Below are positions 58,216 through 64,000 of a stretch of 64,000 nucleotides of DNA, one piece after another. The first letter of the stretch is position 1. Every line of letters begins with the position of its first letter. Below the pieces are notes generated by a model, which saw only the letters and a program-made list of their open reading frames with translations, ran no database searches and was not told the origin of the DNA. The translations under genes were made by a program, and so were the position numbers. Source of the stretch: Zoroaster sp. YZ-2022 (Eukaryota; Echinodermata; Asteroidea; Forcipulatida; Zoroasteridae); contig CM055820.1 of NCBI GenBank assembly GCA_029582265.1, positions 14,373,695 through 14,437,694 of the forward strand, given 5' to 3'.

Positions 58216-59116
58216 TTTTTGTTTTTATGTTTTACAAAAAGTTTTCTTTTTTCTCTAAGATGAAAGCACTGCAGATGGAATCATTTCTCATGATGATTGA
58301 TACATATACCAACTTGTTAGTAACCTTTTAGATAATCATTTATTGATTTGTTAATTACCAATGTTGTACCTTCCTTATAAGATCATACTCCCTACATCTT
58401 GAATCATATAATACCACCCAGTATTTGCTGTTTATGTCAGAAAGATCATAATCCAAGGTGGATTCATTCCTGATGCCACTGGTATATACATCAAATGTTG
58501 ATTGATGAATGTGTCAAATATCACAGATGACAGCTGGCTTATTCAGGCATTAGATACAGTCACACTCCAACAGCTTTTGTCATCCATCTTAAATAACTAT
58601 CAGCTAACCAATGTCGTTTGTTTTTTGTTTTTGTTTGTTTTTTTGTTTGTTTTTTCTTTCTCCATATTTGTCTTATTTATCTAAGTAGCTAACCTCATCA
58701 GTGATTAAACCTGTTCTCCCTCAGGGCCCAGCTTTGAATTGGAAGAAGACGAGGAAGATATTTCAATTTTAGAGGTGGGAGGAAAGCACCACATAATTAT
58801 TCTTTGGGGGAAAACCCACATGATTAAGTCCAGACTGAAAACCCAATAGACATGTCAGCTTCAATCCAAGCATGAAGGAAGTGACTTAGCTGTCTTGATA
58901 ACGGTCGCTATGGCAATTAGATAATGCCGACTTTTTGTCAACAAGTATATGTATGTATGACATCTTAGGGAAGTGATACTGTTAAATTCAAAGAAAACAT
59001 TGTAAGGAAATCCGCAGAGCTATCAAGGAAACACCCTTGAGAGTTAGTTGACCAAGCCTTACCTCAGCATGATGGGATTACCCTCTAGAGATATATGCAT
59101 CAACAACAATAGTGTG

Positions 59117-59120
<4 letters not shown>
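58216..59120. other. Unique AT-rich sequence, no gene recognised
   Basis: It includes a T/G-rich run at 58618-58660 that yields a Phe/Leu/Val-rich ORF, considered an artefact. Confidence 0.5.

Positions 59121-59154
<34 letters not shown>
59120..59154. repeat. CT dinucleotide microsatellite
   Basis: About 17 CT units follow TGTGTTTT. Confidence 0.9.
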
Positions 59155-59156
<2 letters not shown>

Positions 59157-59171
59157 TTTGAGCCAAGCACT

Positions 59172-59554
59172 GGTGGAGTAACCCTAACTCCCTAGGCCCA
59201 TTTGCTTACACATACATGTAACCTGAATCCTCCAAAATCCTTCAGTAGTAAAGCAAGCACATGACATGTATGCACACATGTGTTTCTAATCTGTTATACA
59301 TGTACATGGCGAGGGACCCTCCCTGCATGCATGGAGCAATAAACAGTGTCCAATGGCCCAAGCACTGACATTGCAATCACTACAACAAACATGGATGTAC
59401 ATGTACCATGGAAAGGCAAGTATGCCTAATAACCTCAATCCTCCAAAATCCTTCACTTTAGCAAAGAGCATGTAGCATACATGTAACCTCAATCTTTCAA
59501 AATCCTTCACTTTGGCAAAGAGGATTTTGGAGGATTTGAGAAGGTTAGGGTTAA
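59172..59554 (-). mobile_element. MITE, TTAACCCTAAC family (b)
   Basis: It is the reverse of 54766-55236: TAACCCTAACTCCCTAGG at the left and GAGAAGGTTAGGGTTAA at the right. It has one copy of the 44-bp segment and, near its right end, a duplicated TGTAACCTCAATC..TCCAAAATCCTTCACTTT block. Confidence 0.75.
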
Positions 59555-60379
59555 AACCACAGACTCTGATCAGAGAGGGCAGATCTACAAATGTCGGTCA
59601 CCTGGTTGTATTAAGCTTATACCACTTTTCCTGTTTGAATCATCACTTTCATTGGACCCGACTCTGTTACAATCACATGGAAATCACCATGTACAGGATA
59701 CCCGTCTCTTTTCTGCAGAATCACATACAAGTCATTGGAAATCCTCAGTGGAGACGGGCAATGTACGGAATTAAAAGCTAAAACCCTTTCACGTGCCAGT
59801 GCGACATCTCCAATCTTTACCCTGACAAGACGGGTTTGTTTTGTTTGTCTCTCTCGTTTGCTATAAAGCAAAAAGGGTTGCATCCAATGGCTAGCTACTC
59901 CCCCGGATTGAATTACAGCAAGATGATACATTCATTTTCCTGTGTGGCCTTCATCTCCACCTTACAGGCTGTACACTGCAGCAGTGAGACACATCAATTA
60001 TTGAAAGCACAGGCAGAAAATAATTCATGACAGTCTTACAGCTTGGCTGTGTGGGAGGTGTTGCACTCACACTCCTTGTACCTTAGTTCCACACTAACTT
60101 GATAGACATAGGATTCTATGGCAGGACTGGTCTAATAACTTAGGGGTCCTATGAAGGGGTGAAAGCCAAGGCTTTTGTTAAGTAAAATACCTTTAATATA
60201 CATGTACCTAAAATGCCATTATGGTAATTAATTTGAAAAATCTTTGTAGCAAATAATATGAAAATTATTATATGAATTCATAAAAACACTGAACAGCAAT
60301 AATAAAGATAATAAAGAATTTGTAATTCAAAATTAACCATATATATTGTCAAATTATTTGGTGTAAAGCTGATGATGTA
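59555..60379. other. Unique sequence, no gene recognised
   Basis: An 89-codon plus ORF and a 104-codon minus ORF overlap here; neither has a recognisable motif or splice signals. Confidence 0.4.
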
Positions 60380-60644
60380 TTAACCCTAACCACCCCTAAT
60401 CCTGCAAAATCCTCCAAGGGGCACTTTTGGGGAAAATTCAGCACTGTTGGAAACTGGTACTTTCACCTCTTCAAATGGGACAAAATTACTACTTGGCAAT
60501 AAGTACAGGCCATAAGTGCTAAATATGAAAGATCAATGAAAATGCATGGTGCATTTTGAAGATATGGGCATGTTTCCAAAAGTGCACTGATGGATTGTGG
60601 AGGATTCAGGAAGGTTCCTAGCCAGAATAGGGGGTTAGGGTTAA
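60380..60644 (-). mobile_element. MITE, TTAACCCTAAC family (a)
   Basis: It runs from TTAACCCTAACCACCCCTAA to AGGGGGTTAGGGTTAA and is the reverse of 26310-26577. Confidence 0.75.
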
Positions 60645-60844
60645 TCTTTCCTAGAAATAATTCTCTCTGAGGTGCTATCAATTTTAAGAAAATTTAGACT
60701 TCAAAAATTGCCAATAAGTGTATCGGAAAGAGTCCTCTTTCCTGAATATCACATTAGAATGAATACCAAAAATCTAAAAGTATTTTCAGCATTTTCTACA
60801 CGGACGTCCGACATGTATGCAAATCAGTGTAGCCAACATTCCCT

Positions 60845-61252
60845 TTAACCCTACTTCACATGGAGGCCACTACGAATCCACTAAATTTCCAATATATTTT
60901 TCATCAACCTTTGAAGCATACAAGCCACTGCTGTCCTTTCCAAGTAATCTTACAAAATCAACCCAGTGCCACCCAAGGCCACTGTAAATAAGACCATCTC
61001 TGATTACATACTCAACACATACTGAAGGCCATTACAAACCACAGTCTTTAGTGGTTTTGTATAGGTGTGTTTGCAGTCAAAATACATGGTCATGTTTACA
61101 GCTGGTTGTATCAATGGGAGACCACTTTAACCTGCAATCTCAGTGGTGTGACAGTGCACAGAAGGGTAACCATATGAGGACACTGGCAACAGCTTGGAGT
61201 GGCCTGAATGGGTTGTTTCAAAAACTGCAATGATTGTAAGTAAGGAGGGTTA
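60845..61252 (+). mobile_element. MITE, TTAACCCTCCTA family 2, with insertion
   Basis: The left part (TTTAACCCTACTTCACATGG) and right part (CAATCTCAGTGGTGTGACAG to GTAAGGAGGGTTAA) match 63201-63518. The middle (about 60990-61105) is longer and diverged. Confidence 0.7.
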
Positions 61253-61353
61253 ATGTTGTTTCGTTTTAAATACTAAATGTGTTTATCTTCCCTGCAAGGG
61301 GTTCACGTGTTTATGCATTACTTAGTGCACAATTTGAACAGTTATGTAAATAC

Positions 61354-61446
61354 TCCATGCCCTGATTCCCTCAATGCAACACAATGATCTTAATCACTAC
61401 TCCATGCCCTGATTCCCTCAATGCAACACAATGATCTTAATCACTA
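61354..61446. repeat. 47-bp tandem repeat, units 1 and 2
   Basis: CTCCATGCCCTGATTCCCTC followed by AATGCAACACAATGATCTTA and ATCACTA occurs twice in a row. The third unit lies at 62117-62165, beyond the pogo-like insertion. Confidence 0.85.
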
Positions 61447-62116
61447 CCGTAATTTCCTGCGTATAAGACGCTCGGTGTATAAGGCGCATTACCCCAGAAT
61501 CGGGGGAATGTGATTAAAGTGTCAACGTACAAGGCGCACCGCCGTATAAGGCGCACCATGACCGCTCAGTAGTGCAGTGCATGCCAGAAGCGCTATAGCA
61601 CGACCATGCCGCCGCCGCCGCCGCCGCCACCACCACCACGCGCGCGTCGTACTAGGAAAGTAGTCTGGTTGCGGCCCAAGTGATCCCGCGGTGTTGTGCG
61701 TAATACACTGATTAATAATCGAGGTGAAAAACAGACACGGCAAAAGTTGACAACCTTGCACACATCGCATAGAGACTTAGTCATTAGAAAGCGTTGTAGA
61801 TAAAAATGCGCGATCGTACGATGTTGGGCATGCTATTTTTAGAAACAGGGAATTCTGCTTTGGTACGTCACACACGGTGAGGTCTTTCGTGAGTATTATT
61901 TACGGTGAATGAATGCATGAAAATCTTGCGCTAACGACCTTCATTGGAAAACACGGCCGCTTTGTTAGGTTGAGGTCCACCGAAAGTTACACAAGCAGTA
62001 ATCATCACTTTGATCTCAAGCGACACCAGATAAGGCGCACCGTTAGATAAGACACAGTGACGTTTTCGTACCTTTGAAAGTCAGATAAGCCGCGTCTTAT
62101 ACGCAGGAAATTACGG
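61447..62116. mobile_element. Pogo/Tigger-like non-autonomous element, 670 bp
   Basis: TIRs CCGTAATTTCCTGCGTATAA and, reversed, the same sequence at the right end. TA flanks both sides (61445-61446 and 62117-62118). Subterminal words GTATAAGGCGCA recur (61472, 61542, 62030), a texture known from pogo/Tigger-type elements. A GCC/ACC trinucleotide run at 61608-61638 gives glycine-rich ORFs without meaning. No transposase is recognised. Confidence 0.7.
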
Positions 62117-62165
62117 TACTCCATGCCCTGATTCCCTCAATGCAACACAATGATCTTAATCACTG
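62117..62165. repeat. 47-bp tandem repeat, unit 3
   Basis: TACTCCATGCCCTGATTCCC to CTTAATCACT continues the array after the pogo-like element, giving an exact empty-site reference (CACTACTCC). Confidence 0.85.
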
Positions 62166-62447
62166 ATTCTCAATACTTAAAGAGGCAAGACTATTTTTCT
62201 GCCAGCCTCAAGTTGGTCTTGTGAATTTGTCTGTAAGATCACTGTGAAGTGTGCAGCATGTCTTGTTACTGTTAGACCTTTTGTACTAACCCAATGAACA
62301 GTCCTTGTACCTGTATTTCACACAGGCAAAGTCACCATGCCGTAATACCTCTGGTCTTTGCCTTGGTGCCCCAAATTCCCATAGACATTTTGATTTACTC
62401 ATGAAAATGCTCCTAACCATGGAGAAAATACCTTGCTCAATATTCTA
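62166..62447. other. Unique sequence, no gene recognised
   Basis: Short unique stretch before the 32-bp minisatellite. Confidence 0.4.
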
Positions 62448-62975
62448 TCATGGATCTACAATGCAGGTATTCATGTAAATCATGGATCTACAACGCAGGT
62501 ATTCATGTAAATCATGGATCTACAATGCACGTATTCATGTAAATCATGGATCTACAATGCACGTATTCATGTAAATCATGGATCTACAATGCACGTATTC
62601 ATGTAAATCATGGATCTACAATGCACGTATTCATGTAAATCATGGATCTACAACGCACGTATTCATGTAAATCATGGATCTACAATGCACGTATTCATGT
62701 AAATCATGGATCTACAACGCACGTATTCATGTAAATCATGGATCTACAATGCACGTATTCATGTAAATCATGGATCTACAATGCACGTATTCATGTAAAT
62801 CATGGATCTACAATGCACGTATTCATGTAAATCATGGATCTACAATGCACGTATTCATGTAAATCATGGATCTACAATGCACGTATTCATGTAAATCATG
62901 GATCTACAATGCACGTATTCATGTAAATCATGGATAATCTACAATGCAAGTATTCATGTAAATCATGGATCTACA
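62448..62975. repeat. 32-bp minisatellite, about 16 units
   Basis: The unit is ATCATGGATCTACAATGCAC followed by GTATTCATGTAA. Variants are AACGC for AATGC and GCAGG for GCACG, the latter at the left edge. Units decay after 62930 into TACATGTA-rich sequence up to about 63070. Confidence 0.9.
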
Positions 62976-63200
62976 TGTATTGTACATAAATCATGAATCT
63001 ACAATGCATGTACATGTGTATTCATGTAAATCATGTACATGTACATGTAATCTATCCATGAATACCATGATGCATGTACACTATGGATTTCTCACCTGGA
63101 TCTGGCATGACATCATACCCCCCCCCCCCAACCCTTTCATGGTACATGTACATGTACAATGTACATGTAGGTAACAACAGTCTTGATGACTTACCATATA

Positions 63201-63518
63201 ATTAACCCTTCTACACATGGAGTCCACTCCGATCCACAACATTCTGCTCTTGAGCAACCTTCAGTACATACATGTACAAGCCTGCTGTCCTTTCCAAGTA
63301 ATCTTACAAAATCAACTGTGTGCCACCCAAGGCCACTGTAAATGTTTGAACATATTAGTATGGCCTGCAATGTATCAATGGGAGACCACCTTACCCTGCA
63401 ATCTCAGTGGTGTGACAGTGCACAGAAGGGTAACCATAGGAGGCCACTGGCAACAGCTAATGGCTTGGAGTGGCCTGAATGGGTTGTTCCAAAAATTGCA
63501 CTGATTGTAGGAGGGTTA
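63201..63518 (+). mobile_element. MITE, TTAACCCTCCTA family 2, near full length
   Basis: It runs from TTAACCCTTCTACACATGGA to TTGTAGGAGGGTTAA. It is the most complete copy of the family (see 28914-29225). The 95-codon ORF (MESTPIHNILLLSNLQ..) recurs because the repeat is conserved, and reads through the TIR region. Confidence 0.8.
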
Positions 63519-64000
63519 ATGTATCACTGCTGATGTACACATACAGTTGTATGTACACACCATGATGTACACACGTGTATTAAATCAAGTTGTTACACTA
63601 TATAGGAAAAACAGTAAGACTTCTTCGCTCCCTGACAAAACTAAATGAATATAAAAATCACAATTTGAAAGACATCGTTCTAAAAGACATTGAGCCTCTA
63701 TTTTATTCCAACAGAACTGTGTATTAGAAAAAACAACATAGCTAATGTATCAGAAAGGCCTCAATAATGAATCAGCTTAATATGAAATAATGTACATGAA
63801 TGTGTAGCTTGCAAAAACATTCTTGCACTGAATTTGTTATTACATGTTTGTTTAATTTTTCAGCTTGTGCCTCACAGCTTGTGCCTCACAGCTTGTAAGC
63901 TTTTAAAGCAAAGCATAACTTGTAATTGGTTTAAATTTAATTTGCTTTGTGTGAGTATTTATATACACTTGGTGTGTACTTCAATGGTAATTGAAGCCCG
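63519..64000. other. Unique sequence, no gene recognised
   Basis: No exon. A short tandem CAGCTTGTGCCTCA occurs near 63863-63890. Confidence 0.4.

Noticed and set aside
61522..61784. Glycine-rich minus-strand ORFs inside the pogo-like element, considered as a transposase exon
   Set aside because: The glycine run is a GCC/ACC repeat and no helix-turn-helix or DDE motif is visible.
62448..62975. 32-bp repeats resembling CRISPR repeats
   Set aside because: Directly tandem minisatellite without spacers or cas genes.

Overview
The window looks like non-coding, transposon-dense DNA from an animal nucleus, most likely a marine invertebrate and probably a deuterostome (echinoderm, hemichordate or cephalochordate). 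Reasons: AT-rich unique sequence, pervasive TACATGTACATGTA palindromes, spliced gene structure with GT..AG introns, tRNA-derived SINEs, and many MITEs (short non-autonomous DNA transposons) with readable target-site duplications (TSDs). The clade is inferred from sequence texture only. There are no bacterial operons, rRNA or genuine tRNA genes, and no CRISPR array.

Layout. 1-4350: a Harbinger-like element (1487-2354) in unique AT-rich DNA. 4356-6524: a MITE whose inner end has expanded into about 55 copies of a 35-bp minisatellite. 6525-13034: a 120-bp duplication, a palindrome, two tRNA-SINEs and several MITEs. 13105-18840: a 5.7-kb CACTA/EnSpm-like element inserted in another MITE; it encloses the only convincing intact spliced ORF of the window (14582-15949, three coding exons, 118 aa), a GC-rich promoter-like region and nested MITEs. 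20714-22233: hAT pieces. 25500-25790: a Penelope-like remnant with a hammerhead-like stem. 28914-31878: two inverted MITEs and a 2.2-kb hAT with a broken BED-finger transposase. 32525-33709: SINE, foldback MITE and MITE. 34546-40306: a DIRS-type tyrosine-recombinase retrotransposon, minus strand, inside a palindromic MITE; it has near-perfect inverted terminal repeats and an internal complementary region, but its gag and pol are broken. 41185-43525: a 2.3-kb element with GC-rich tips. 44400-44745: a second type of tRNA-SINE. 45340-51160: mostly unique. 51176-53262: a minisatellite split by a 1.7-kb Tc1/mariner-group element with long, nearly identical terminal inverted repeats (TIRs). 54766-64000: more MITEs, a SINE split by a hAT, a pogo-like element inside a tandem repeat, and a 32-bp minisatellite.

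How it fits together. Several insertions can be ordered because they interrupt each other and uninterrupted copies of the target are present in the same window. Examples are the CACTA inside a MITE, a MITE of the same family inside the CACTA, the DIRS inside a MITE, a hAT inside a SINE, and pogo and Tc elements inside tandem arrays. The most interesting objects are the spliced ORF carried between CACTA-type ends, the DIRS copy with its end-junction complementary region, and the minisatellite born from a MITE terminus. All homology statements are recognition by eye; none was tested by a database search.
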